From: Nocardioides sp. S-1144
Lineage (GTDB): Bacteria > Actinomycetota > Actinomycetes > Propionibacteriales > Nocardioidaceae
Direction of reading: 5' to 3'
DNA: 64,000 bases
NCBI RefSeq assembly: GCF_005954645.2
Contig: NZ_CP040695.2
Span: 3,286,001 to 3,350,000 of the forward strand
The translations under genes and the position numbers were made by a program. The stretch's first letter is position 1; each line of letters opens with the position of its first letter. The notes under the pieces are model-generated. The model searched no databases and was not told the origin of the DNA. It saw only the letters and a list, made by a program, of their open reading frames with translations. Of this stretch, positions 25,820-33,671 are shown in pieces.

Positions 25820-26835
25820 CCCTGGTCTCCCGGCGTGGCGTTCCCGGGCCGGTCGCCACGCACCGCGCGGGCGGCCAGTGCGAGGAGGTCGTCGCCGTCG
25901 CGGCCGGGCCACCCGTGCACGGCGCGGCGCCAGGCCTCCGGCACCGCGCGCGCTCCCCAGCGGGCACCGAGGAGCCCGCCGGCGATGGCGGCGACGGTGT
26001 CGGTGTCGTCGCCGATCCGGACGGCGGCGTGCAGCGCGTCCTGGAGGTGACGGTGGTCGGCGTCGGGGGTGCCGGCGACCGCGGCGACCGCGGCCTGGAG
26101 GGCGGTGACGGTGTACCCGTTCGGCGTGAAGCCCGCCGCTGGGCCGGCGAGGGCCGCATCGAGCCAGCCCGACCACGGGGCGCGACGGTCGGCGGGCAGG
26201 AGGTCGAGGCCGGCGCGGACGCCGATCCGGCCCTCGACGACGGCCACCCGGATCGCCTCCGACCACAGCACGCAGGCATCCCCGGCAAGCGGGTCGGCGT
26301 GGGTGAGCCGGGCGACGAGCCGCGCGGCGCGGGCCAGCCGGTCGCGGTCCTCGAGGTGGGCGAGCGCGACGGGGGCGGTCCGCATCAGGGCGCCGTTGCC
26401 CGCGGAGTGGGCGTGCTCGACGGCGTAGGTCGCGGCCACGGCGGCCATCACCTCGGCCGGACGACCGCCGCCCGGACCACCGGGGCGACCGAGGTTGCGG
26501 CGGGTGGCGCCCAGGACCGCGCTGGTCTGGACGCCGATGTCGGCCGGACCGTCGTCGTACCAGCGCAGGAAGCCGAGCGCGATCGCGTCGAGCGCGTCGT
26601 CGGTGGTGAGGTCGGCGCCGGTCGCGGCGACCTCCGCGATCGCGACCGCCATCGCGGTGTCGTCGCTCCACTCCCCCGGCGCGAAGCCGCCCAGCCCGCC
26701 GCCGGTCATCTCGGCGAGCTCGTCGGCCGCGGGCGGTCGGGCGAACTCGTAGGGCACGCCGAGGGCGTCCCCGGCGGCCGTCGCGAGCAGGACGCCGGCG
26801 GCGCGGTCGAGCCGGGCGGTGGTCGATGACGTCAT
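25816..26835 (-). CDS. ADP-ribosylglycohydrolase (DraG-type)
   Basis: A 339-residue helical enzyme of the ARH/DraG family, which removes ADP-ribose from protein side chains, nucleic acid or small molecules using two Mg ions. Metal ligands lie in EWSDDTAMA near residue 55 and GDDTDTVAAIAGGLLGA near 291. The GDALGVPYEFARPP segment is the characteristic N-terminus. ATG 26835 has a GGAG 8-10 nt upstream. It is divergent from the nrtR-type gene, with a 31-bp dyad in between. Together with that operon it forms a coherent NAD/ADP-ribose module. Confidence 0.88.
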   Translation of the reverse strand: MTSSTTARLDRAAGVLLATAAGDALGVPYEFARPPAADELAEMTGGGLGGFAPGEWSDDTAMAVAIAEVAATGADLTTDDALDAIALGFLRWYDDGPADIGVQTSAVLGATRRNLGRPGGPGGGRPAEVMAAVAATYAVEHAHSAGNGALMRTAPVALAHLEDRDRLARAARLVARLTHADPLAGDACVLWSEAIRVAVVEGRIGVRAGLDLLPADRRAPWSGWLDAALAGPAAGFTPNGYTVTALQAAVAAVAGTPDADHRHLQDALHAAVRIGDDTDTVAAIAGGLLGARWGARAVPEAWRRAVHGWPGRDGDDLLALAARAVRGDRPGNATPGDQG

Positions 26836-26879
26836 GGTGGAACTCCGTCCGCTTTGCGTGGATGTGCGAGAACACTAGC

Positions 26880-26910
26880 ACCATGTTGCGCAGATCTGCG
26901 CTAACTTGGT
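26880..26910. promoter_or_regulatory. Palindromic operator between ADP-ribosylglycohydrolase and NrtR-type gene
   Basis: GCGCAGATCTGCGC (26888-26901) is a perfect 14-bp palindrome centred on AGATCT. The dyad extends outward imperfectly: ACCATGTT on the left and TAACTTGGT on the right, giving about 31 bp from 26880 to 26910, ending 3 bp before the NrtR-type GTG. This is the length expected for an NrtR dimer site. It would control both divergent units. Confidence 0.65.
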
Positions 26911-26913
26911 TCC

Positions 26914-27660
26914 GTGAGCGACCTCGGTGACTACCCGCGGCCCCACCTCGCGGTGGACCTGGTCATCCTGACCACGGGCGCGCTGCGCCCGGAGGACGAC
27001 CGCGTCTCCCTCGGCGTGCTCGTCCAACGACGTGCCGACGGTCGCGCCGTGCTGCCCGGACGCTTCGTCCGCGAGCGCCACACGGTCCTGGAGACGGTGC
27101 GCGAGCTGCTCGCCGAGAAGCTCGACTTCCGGCCGCGCCGCGACGTCCACCTCGAGATGATCGACCTCTACGACGCCCCCGAGCGCGACGAGCGCGGCTG
27201 GGTCGTCTCGGTCGGCCACCTCACGACGTTGCTGCCCGACGACGTCGAGCGACTCTCCCCCGACCTCGTCGAGGTGCTGCCGATCACGGGGAACGCCGCA
27301 CGGGGCCGCCGCGTGACCCGGGAGTCGCTGGCCCACGACCACGACGCGATGGTGACGACCGCCGTCCGGCGCGCGCGCCGCCGCTACGAGCGCTCCCCCG
27401 ACCCGCTCCGCCTCGCACGGGCGCCGTACACGCTCAGCCAGCTGCGCCACGTGCACGAGGCGGTGCTCGGGGAGCCGCTCAAGCGCGACACCTTCAACCG
27501 GCGGATGCAGCCGTTCCTCACGGCCGCGACCGGTCCTCGCGGCGACCTCCTCGTCTCCGACACCGGCGGCCGCCCGGCCCAGCTGTTCCGGCCGACCACC
27601 GCGAGGGACCGCGACCCCGAGGCCGGCCCGTTCCCGCTGCCACGGACGGCGTCGCGATGA
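26914..27660 (+). CDS. NrtR-type Nudix-related transcriptional regulator
   Basis: A 248-residue regulator combining a Nudix-derived domain (about residues 10-140, AVDLVILTTGALR and VLETVRELLAEKL, with the catalytic REUXEE pattern degenerate) and a winged helix (about 155-240) with the hallmark YTLSQLRHVHEAVLG then KRDTFNRRM. NrtR proteins sense ADP-ribose and repress NAD-metabolism genes. The GTG at 26914 fits. The stop overlaps the ATG of the macro-SIR2 gene (ATGA), so they are one operon. NAD-biosynthesis genes, the usual NrtR targets, are not nearby. Confidence 0.85.
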   Translation: MSDLGDYPRPHLAVDLVILTTGALRPEDDRVSLGVLVQRRADGRAVLPGRFVRERHTVLETVRELLAEKLDFRPRRDVHLEMIDLYDAPERDERGWVVSVGHLTTLLPDDVERLSPDLVEVLPITGNAARGRRVTRESLAHDHDAMVTTAVRRARRRYERSPDPLRLARAPYTLSQLRHVHEAVLGEPLKRDTFNRRMQPFLTAATGPRGDLLVSDTGGRPAQLFRPTTARDRDPEAGPFPLPRTASR

Positions 27661-29162
27661 GCGGCCACCTGTTCGTCGCGCACGGCGACCTGACCCGGCT
27701 CGCCTGCGACGCGATCGTCGTCCCGTGCGACGGCGCCGGCAACGTCTCGGACTCCTGGGCGGCGCTGCTGCCGCCGGACCTCCCGCGAGGAGACGGCCCG
27801 GGCTGGTTGCGGGTGGGTTCCCCGGACGCCGCGGGCGCCGTCGACCTCGGCACGCACGCGGGGCGGCGCGTGGTCGCCCTCGACACCGTCAGCGGTGCGC
27901 CCTCGCCCGCCGACCTCGCCGCGCGGACCTGGGCCGCGGTGGACCGACTCGGCCCCGGCCTCACCGCCCGGGACGGGCGTCGGCAGCCGCTGGTCGCGCT
28001 CCCGCTGGTCGGCACCGGCGACGGCGGGCTGGCCGGGCGCCGCGGCGAGGTGGTCGCAGCCCTCCTCGAGCGTCGACGCGAGCGGACGCCGTCCGTCGAC
28101 GTCGCGCTCGTGCTCCGCGACCGGCGCGACGTCGCCGCCGTCCAGGCGCGGCGGGTGGACGCCGACTGGGACTGCCTCCCGCCGCACCTGCGCGGCGAGG
28201 CGGACCGGCTCGGGACGTTGGCCGGCGAAGGCCGGCTCTCGCTCTTCCTCGGCGCGGGTGTCTCGATGCCCGTCGGCCTGCCGGACTGGTGGTCGCTGCT
28301 GGGGTCGATCGCGGCCGAGGAGCCGGTCGTCGACCTCGCCGGTGTCGACGACCCGCTGGACGCCGCCAGCCGGCTGGTGCGCTCGCGCGGCGCCGAGCCG
28401 TTCCTCGACGCGGTGGTGGCCCGGGTCAGCACCGACCGTCACGGCATCGGCCACGCCCTCCTCGGGGGGCTCGGCGTCCGGCAGAGCGTGACGACGAACT
28501 TCGATGCCTGCTTCGAGACCGCGTTGCACGGCGTCCGCGGCGACGACGTCGACGTGCTGACCCGCAGCGTCGCCGACGGCAGCCGCCCGTGGCTCCTGAA
28601 GCTGCACGGCGACGTCGCTGTGCCGTCGTCCCTGGTGCTGACGAGCGAGCAGTACGCCGTCCACGCCGCCGATCACCAGGCCCTCGACGGCGTCGTCCAG
28701 GCCCTCCTGCTGACCAGCCACCTGCTCTTCGTCGGCTTCAGCCTCACCGACGCCAACTTCCTGCGCCTCGCGCGCCAGGTGGACGTCGTCCGCGCCGAGA
28801 GCGCCGGTGCCCGCACCACCCCCAGCGGCACCGCCCTCGCCCTCACCACCCGCGACGTCACGGCCGCCGGCTACCAGGGCCTCACGATGCTCCCGATGAG
28901 CCCGGGCCTCGACCGGCCCGCCGCCGGCCGGGTCCTCGAGATCTTCCTCGACCGACTCGCCTGGACCGCCGCCCGGGCCCACGACCTGTCCTCGGAGTAC
29001 CTGCTCGACGAGCGGTACGCCTCGGGACTGTCCGCCGCCGACCGCGTGCTCAAGCAGCACCTTCTCGCCTTGGCCGCTCGGCCCGGGGTCACCGACAGCG
29101 AGGCGTGGCCGGAGGTGCGCAGGTTGTTGCACCGACTCGGCGGCGGTGCTGACGAGCGGTAG
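27657..29162 (+). CDS. Fused macro-like and SIR2-domain protein
   Basis: A 501-residue protein of two parts. Residues 1-165 look like a macro domain: GDLTRLACDAIVVPCD at 10-25 and PLVGTGDGG at 116-124. Residues 190-430 are a SIR2 domain: FLGAGVS at 197-203, VTTNFD at 278-283, catalytic-type His318 in KLHGD, and VGFSLTDANF at 359-368. The SIR2_2-like family includes bacterial NADases and deacylases. The macro part could bind or process the ADP-ribose product. The gene is translationally coupled to the NrtR-type regulator. Whether it is an NADase, deacylase or ADP-ribosyl transferase is unresolved. Confidence 0.8.
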   Translation: MSGHLFVAHGDLTRLACDAIVVPCDGAGNVSDSWAALLPPDLPRGDGPGWLRVGSPDAAGAVDLGTHAGRRVVALDTVSGAPSPADLAARTWAAVDRLGPGLTARDGRRQPLVALPLVGTGDGGLAGRRGEVVAALLERRRERTPSVDVALVLRDRRDVAAVQARRVDADWDCLPPHLRGEADRLGTLAGEGRLSLFLGAGVSMPVGLPDWWSLLGSIAAEEPVVDLAGVDDPLDAASRLVRSRGAEPFLDAVVARVSTDRHGIGHALLGGLGVRQSVTTNFDACFETALHGVRGDDVDVLTRSVADGSRPWLLKLHGDVAVPSSLVLTSEQYAVHAADHQALDGVVQALLLTSHLLFVGFSLTDANFLRLARQVDVVRAESAGARTTPSGTALALTTRDVTAAGYQGLTMLPMSPGLDRPAAGRVLEIFLDRLAWTAARAHDLSSEYLLDERYASGLSAADRVLKQHLLALAARPGVTDSEAWPEVRRLLHRLGGGADER

Positions 29163-29208
29163 CCGAAGACGTCGCGACCGACACCTCGGGACACGGATGC
29201 GGGGACCG

Positions 29209-29247
29209 ACGAACGGCCGGACACCCGAAGGGTGCCCGGCCGTTCGT
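29209..29247. terminator. Strong bidirectional terminator hairpin
   Basis: An 18-bp inverted repeat (29209-29226 and 29230-29247, one A/C mismatch, GAA loop), starting ACGAACGGCCGG and ending CCGGCCGTTCGT, lies between the convergent macro-SIR2 and nrdJ genes. The arms are very GC-rich. The tail on the + strand is only GTT, so it may rely on Rho or serve mainly to protect 3' ends. Confidence 0.8.
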
Positions 29248-29259
29248 GTTGCCGCTGGA

Positions 29260-32196
29260 TCAGCTGCAGCCGCTGGTGCTGCCGCAGCCCTCGCACACGT
29301 AGCAGGAGCCGGCGGGACGCATCTTGGTGCCGCAGGTCATGCAGAGCGGGGAGTCCACGGCCGTGCCGGTGAGCTGCTCGAGCAGCTCGGCGGAGGTGTG
29401 GGCCTTGGTCGTGGTGACCTTGGCGGGGACCTCGCGCTGCTCGGCCCCGTGGGTGTCCTTGGTCTCGACGACCTCGGCCTCCGCGGTCACGGGCTGGGGC
29501 GAGACGAGCTCGACGCCGGACTCGATGAGCTCGGAGGCGTTGCCGGTCTCCTCGGGCGGGAGGTCGTAGGAGCCGGTCTCGAGGTGGCGCTGACGCTCGC
29601 TGGCCGAGTAGATGCCGAGCATCGAGCGGGCGTCGAAGTCGAGGTAGTCCAGCGCGAGCCTGCGGAAGACGTAGTCCATGAGCGACTGCGCCATCCGGAC
29701 GTCGGGGTCGTCGGTGAGGCCGGCGGGCTCGAAGCGCAGGTTGGTGAACTTCGAGACGTAGGTCTCGAGCGGGACGCCGTACTGCAGGCCGATCGAGACC
29801 GCGATCGAGAAGGCGTCCATCACGCCGGCCAGGGTCGAGCCCTGCTTGCCGAGCTTGAGGAAGACCTCGCCGAGCTCGCCGTCGTCGTGGGCGCCGGAGG
29901 TCATGTAGCCCTCGGCACCGCCGACGGTGAACGACGTGGTGCGCGAGACGCGGGACTTCGGGAGGCGCTTGCGGGTCGGGGCGTAGATGACCTTCTCGAT
30001 CACCTTGGTGGGCGTCTCGTCGGCCTCGGCGTCCGTGGCGAGGTTGGAGTCCTTGCCCTTGTTGTCGCCCTTGCCGTCGGAGAGGGGCTGGCCGACCTTG
30101 CAGTTGTCGCGGTAGACGGCGGTGGCCTTGAGGCCCAGCTTCCACGACTGCAGGTAGACGTCCTCGATCTCCTCGACCGTGGCCGACTCGGGCAGGTTGA
30201 CGGTCTTGGAGATCGCGCCGGACAGGAACGGCTGGCAGGCCGCCATCATCCGGACGTGGCCCATCGGCTTGAGCGAGCGGGCGCCCATCGCGGTGTCGAA
30301 GACCTCGTAGTGCTCCAGGCGCAGGCCGGGGGCGTCGATGACGTGACCGTTCTCGCCGATGTAGGCGACGATCGCCTCGACCTGCTCGGGCTGGTAGCCC
30401 ATCTTGCGCAGCGCGCGCGGGATGGTCTGGTTGACGATCTGCATCGAGCCGCCGCCGACGAGCTTCTTGAACTTCACCAGCGAGAAGTCGGGCTCGATGC
30501 CGGTGGTGTCGCAGTCCATCATGAAGCCGATGGTGCCGGTGGGCGCGAGCACCGAGGCCTGCGCGTTGCGGAAGCCGTTGGCCTCGCCGAGCTTCTGGAC
30601 CTCGGCCCAGGCCTGCGTGGCCAGCTTGTGGACGCCGCTGTCGGCGATCGCGAGGGTGCGGATCGTGTCGTTGGCCGCCTGGTGCTTGCGCATCACGCGC
30701 TTGTGGGCGTCGGCGTTGCGGGCGTAGCCGGCGTAGGGGCCGACGACGGCGGCGAGCTCGGCGGAGCGCTTGTAGGACTGGCCGGTCATCAGCGAGGTGA
30801 TGGTCGCCGCCATCGCGCGGCCACCGTCGGAGTCGTAGCCCAGGCCCATGGCCATCAGCAGCGCGCCGAGGTTGGCGTAGCCGATGCCGAGCTGGCGGTA
30901 GTTGCGGGTGGTCTCGCCGATCGGCTCGGTCGGGAAGTCGGCGAAGCAGATCGAGATGTCCATCGCGGTGATGATGAACTCGACGGCCTTCGCGAACAGG
31001 GCGGCGTCGAAGGTGTCGTCGTCCTTGAGGAACTTGAGCAGGTTCAGCGAGGCCAGGTTGCACGAGGAGTTGTCGAGCGACATGTACTCCGAGCACGGGT
31101 TGGACGCCGTGATCCGGCCGGTCTCGGGGTTGGTGTGCCAGTCGTTGATCGTGTCGTCGTACTGCAGGCCCGGGTCGGCGCAGGCCCACGCGGCCTCCGA
31201 GATCTTGCGGAACAGGCCGCGGGCGTCGACGCGCTCGATCTCCTCGCCGTTCTTGCGACCGCGCAGCGCGAAGTCGGTGCCGTCCTCGACGGCGCGCATG
31301 AACTCGTCGGAGACGCGGACCGAGTTGTTGGCGTTCTGGTACTGCACGGAGGTGATGTCGGCGCCGCCGAGGTCCATGTCGAAGCCGGCGTCGCGCAGGG
31401 CGCGGATCTTGTCCTCCTCCTTGGCCTTGGTCTCGACGAACTCGACGATGTCGGGGTGGTCGACGTCGAGGACGACCATCTTGGCCGCGCGGCGCGTGGC
31501 GCCACCGGACTTGATGGTGCCGGCGGAGGCGTCGGCGCCGCGCATGAAGGAGACCGGCCCGGAGGCGGTGCCGCCGGAGGAGAGCAGCTCCTTGGAGGAG
31601 CGGATGCGCGAGAGGTTGAGGCCGGCGCCGGAGCCGCCCTTGAAGATGAACCCCTCCTCCTTGTACCAGTTGAGGATCGAGTCCATCGAGTCGTCGACGG
31701 AGAGGATGAAGCACGCCGAGACCTGCTGCGGTGAGGCGGTGCCGACGTTGAACCAGACCGGGGAGTTGAACGAGAAGTACTGGTTGACCAGGAGCCAGGT
31801 GAGCTCGTGCTCGAAGACCTCGGTGTCGGCGTCGGTGGCGAAGTAGCCGTGGTCGGCGCCGGCCTTGGTGTAGGTCTTCACGATCCGGTCGATGAGCTGG
31901 CGCAGGCTCTGCTCGCGCGCCTCGGTGCCGACGGCGCCGCGGAAGTACTTGGTCGTGACGATGGTCGAGGCGTTGACCGACCAGGTCGAGGGGTACTCGA
32001 CGCCGCGCTGCTCGAAGACGGTCGCGCCGGTCTTCCAGTTGGTCTGGACGACGTCGCGACGCTCCCAGGTGACCTCGTCGTAGGGGTGGACGCCGGGCGT
32101 GCTGAACACGCGCTCGACGGTCAGTCCCTTGCCGTGCCCCTTGCCGTTCGTGGTGCCCTGGGTCGAGCTGCTGGCGCCGCTGACGGTCTCGGTCAT
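29260..32196 (-). CDS. nrdJ: Vitamin B12-dependent (class II) ribonucleoside-diphosphate reductase
   Basis: A 978-residue enzyme converting ribonucleotides to deoxyribonucleotides with adenosylcobalamin as the radical source. SACFILSVDDS, the loop FKGGSGAGLNLSRIRSS, NPCSEYMSLDNSSCNL and GIEPDFSLVKF mark the class II family; the C-terminal CMTCGTKM...CYVCEGCGSTSGC is a zinc/redox cysteine tail. ATG 32196 has AGGAGA 9 nt upstream; the longer open frame on this strand is not conserved. It is cotranscribed with nrdR upstream, and an NrdR-type box lies just ahead at 32223. Confidence 0.97.
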   Translation of the reverse strand: MTETVSGASSSTQGTTNGKGHGKGLTVERVFSTPGVHPYDEVTWERRDVVQTNWKTGATVFEQRGVEYPSTWSVNASTIVTTKYFRGAVGTEAREQSLRQLIDRIVKTYTKAGADHGYFATDADTEVFEHELTWLLVNQYFSFNSPVWFNVGTASPQQVSACFILSVDDSMDSILNWYKEEGFIFKGGSGAGLNLSRIRSSKELLSSGGTASGPVSFMRGADASAGTIKSGGATRRAAKMVVLDVDHPDIVEFVETKAKEEDKIRALRDAGFDMDLGGADITSVQYQNANNSVRVSDEFMRAVEDGTDFALRGRKNGEEIERVDARGLFRKISEAAWACADPGLQYDDTINDWHTNPETGRITASNPCSEYMSLDNSSCNLASLNLLKFLKDDDTFDAALFAKAVEFIITAMDISICFADFPTEPIGETTRNYRQLGIGYANLGALLMAMGLGYDSDGGRAMAATITSLMTGQSYKRSAELAAVVGPYAGYARNADAHKRVMRKHQAANDTIRTLAIADSGVHKLATQAWAEVQKLGEANGFRNAQASVLAPTGTIGFMMDCDTTGIEPDFSLVKFKKLVGGGSMQIVNQTIPRALRKMGYQPEQVEAIVAYIGENGHVIDAPGLRLEHYEVFDTAMGARSLKPMGHVRMMAACQPFLSGAISKTVNLPESATVEEIEDVYLQSWKLGLKATAVYRDNCKVGQPLSDGKGDNKGKDSNLATDAEADETPTKVIEKVIYAPTRKRLPKSRVSRTTSFTVGGAEGYMTSGAHDDGELGEVFLKLGKQGSTLAGVMDAFSIAVSIGLQYGVPLETYVSKFTNLRFEPAGLTDDPDVRMAQSLMDYVFRRLALDYLDFDARSMLGIYSASERQRHLETGSYDLPPEETGNASELIESGVELVSPQPVTAEAEVVETKDTHGAEQREVPAKVTTTKAHTSAELLEQLTGTAVDSPLCMTCGTKMRPAGSCYVCEGCGSTSGCS

Positions 32197-32222
32197 GGGG
32201 GTGTCTCCTCTGGTCAGTACCT

Positions 32223-32238
32223 GGTCTAGATGCAGTGT
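32223..32238 (-). promoter_or_regulatory. Putative NrdR box upstream of nrdJ
   Basis: Reading leftward, ACACTGCATCTAGACC matches the NrdR-box pattern (ACACAANATCTAG-like). It lies about 27 bp upstream of the nrdJ start. Boxes normally occur in pairs; I see only this one here, so it may be a single weak site or a mimic. Confidence 0.45.
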
Positions 32239-32324
32239 TGCGGCCGCCACCGACACGACGTCGTCGTCGGTGGGGCTCGGCGATCGGGGGTGGAGCGGTG
32301 GAGCTCGACGGGGAGGGGTGGTGC

Positions 32325-32358
32325 GCCCGGCAGGTAGCTTCCCCACTACCTGCCGGGC
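32325..32358 (-). terminator. Hairpin between nrdR and nrdJ, possible attenuator
   Basis: A perfect 13-bp inverted repeat, GCCCGGCAGGTAG at 32325-32337 and its complement at 32346-32358, with an 8-nt loop. It begins 9 bp downstream of the nrdR stop when read leftward. No T-run follows. It could reduce read-through into nrdJ or protect the nrdR message. Confidence 0.6.
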
Positions 32359-32366
32359 GGTCTGGG

Positions 32367-32849
32367 TCAGCCGGTCGGTGCCGGCTGGGTCGCGAGCGAC
32401 GGGGTCGACTCGGCGTGCATGGCCGCGATCTCCTTGATGAAGTCGTCGGCCGACTCGAAGGAGCGGTAGACGCTGGCGAAGCGGAGGTAGGCGACCTCGT
32501 CGAGGGCCCGCAACGGACCCAGGATGGCCAGGCCGACCTCGTGGGCCGGGACCTCGGCGGCACCGGTGAGGCGCAGGGTGTCCTCGACCTCCTGGCCCAG
32601 GCACGCCAGCTGCGCGTCGCTCACCGGACGGCCCTTGCACGCCTTGCGCACGCCGGCCACGGCCTTGTCGCGGGCGAAGGGCTCGCTGGCACCGGAGCGC
32701 TTGCGGATCGAGAGCTGCATGAGCTCGACGGTGGTGAAGCGACGCTCGCACGACGAGCAGGTGCGACGGCGGCGGATCGAGCCGCCGTCGTCGGCGACAC
32801 GGGAGTCGAGAACCCGGGTGTCGGTGCCGCGGCAGTACGGGCAGTGCAC
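32367..32849 (-). CDS. nrdR: NrdR ribonucleotide-reductase repressor
   Basis: A 160-residue repressor with an N-terminal zinc ribbon (residues 3-34, CPYC and CSSCERRF) and an ATP-cone domain (about 48-140) that senses dATP/ATP. The GTG at 32849 fits with GAGGACC about 6 nt upstream. Boxes for its own control lie at about 110 bp upstream. It heads the nrdR-nrdJ operon. It sits 241 bp from the Mug-like gene. Confidence 0.95.
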   Translation of the reverse strand: MHCPYCRGTDTRVLDSRVADDGGSIRRRRTCSSCERRFTTVELMQLSIRKRSGASEPFARDKAVAGVRKACKGRPVSDAQLACLGQEVEDTLRLTGAAEVPAHEVGLAILGPLRALDEVAYLRFASVYRSFESADDFIKEIAAMHAESTPSLATQPAPTG

Positions 32850-32958
32850 AGTGGTCCTCCTCTCCGGCGCGCTCGAACAGACCCGTCAGGGCCTGTGGAC
32901 AACTTCCGGTCTCCTGGGGAGAACACCGGCCAACCTGTGGGTCTTCCGCATCCGGCTG

Positions 32959-33005
32959 TGAACTAGATGTGGATAACTACACCGTTGTAAGTACTAGATG
33001 TTGTG
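32959..33005 (-). promoter_or_regulatory. Pair of NrdR boxes
   Basis: TGAACTAGATGTGGAT (32959-32974) and AGTACTAGATGTTGTG (32990-33005) share the core ACTAGATGT (32962-32970, 32993-33001) exactly 31 bp apart, three helical turns. Read on the minus strand they are TCCACATCTAGTTCA and CACAACATCTAGTACT, matching the NrdR consensus. They would control the leftward nrdR-nrdJ promoter. Confidence 0.8.
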
Positions 33006-33090
33006 TGAACCGTACGCGCGCGGCGCACGACGCGCAACCTGAACGGGCAACTTTCACGCGGTGGTCCGGACGGCCCCGTGAAACCGCAGG

Positions 33091-33585
33091 TCAGAGCGCC
33101 AGGGCGGCCAGGTCGCGCCACCAGGCCAGGCGTGTCGGGCGCCCGTCGTAGTCGTGGCGCTGGTTGGCGCCGCTGACCCCGGGGAGCACGAACACCTGGG
33201 CGCCGCCGAGGTACCAGTCGCGCGGTCCGAGCCCCGGACGGCGCACGCCGTCGGCCCGGGCAGCCTCGGCCGCGACCCCCTTCGAGGTGAACGCGATCCA
33301 CTCGGGCCGCCAGGTCTCGAGCTTGGCCACCAGCGCGTCGAGCTCGACGCTGCGCGGGTCCCAGTGCCCGACGAGGTCGGTCAGCCCGAGACCGAGCTCG
33401 GCCACGAGACGGTCCTCGTCGGGTCGCAACCGGCGCGGCGAGAACCCGCTCAGGTGCAACGACTCCCAGAAGCTGTTGCCGGGCGTCTCGTAGTAGTGGT
33501 CGCGCAGCTTGGTGCTCGCGGCGCCCGCGAGACCGCAGAAGACGACCCGCGGCTCCGCGGCGACGATGTCGGGCAGCACCTCCAT
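33091..33585 (-). CDS. Second, divergent Mug-like uracil-DNA glycosylase-fold protein
   Basis: A 164-residue protein with a Mug-like plan but altered motifs: FCGLAGAAS (residues 16-24) takes the place of GINPGL, RDHYYETPGNSFW (28-40) resembles the PGNRFW segment, and LPGVSGAN (134-141) replaces NPSGLN. It is a relative of the T/U mismatch or hypoxanthine-type glycosylases, but the catalytic Asn is lost and substrate is unclear. ATG 33585 is chosen over an earlier one 18 nt upstream. The gene is the nearest neighbour of the NrdR boxes. Confidence 0.65.
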   Translation of the reverse strand: MEVLPDIVAAEPRVVFCGLAGAASTKLRDHYYETPGNSFWESLHLSGFSPRRLRPDEDRLVAELGLGLTDLVGHWDPRSVELDALVAKLETWRPEWIAFTSKGVAAEAARADGVRRPGLGPRDWYLGGAQVFVLPGVSGANQRHDYDGRPTRLAWWRDLAALAL

Positions 33586-33671
33586 GCCCCCACCGTCACA
33601 CACCGGGTGCCCGCGGCGTGTCGCCCGCCCAGGTGACCTGCGCGGCTCGCCGGGAGTGGTTTGGTGTCGCC

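Noticed and set aside
25385..29162. Restriction-modification island with vsr
   Set aside because: No methylase or restriction gene lies here; the nearest methyltransferase is 17 kb away and is not a cytosine-C5 type.
29146..31734. Long plus-strand open frame opposite nrdJ
   Set aside because: Composition (Gly, Val, Asp, Leu) is what GC-rich antisense frames produce; it overlaps conserved nrdJ throughout.
32197..32366. Adenosylcobalamin riboswitch in the nrdR-nrdJ gap
   Set aside because: I looked for the B12-box core and found none; the region holds a plain inverted repeat and an NrdR-like box.
28871..32563. Very long minus-strand open frame overlapping nrdJ in another frame
   Set aside because: It is an out-of-frame shadow of nrdJ; its translation is Arg/Ala/His-rich with no family signature, while the nrdJ frame is unmistakable.
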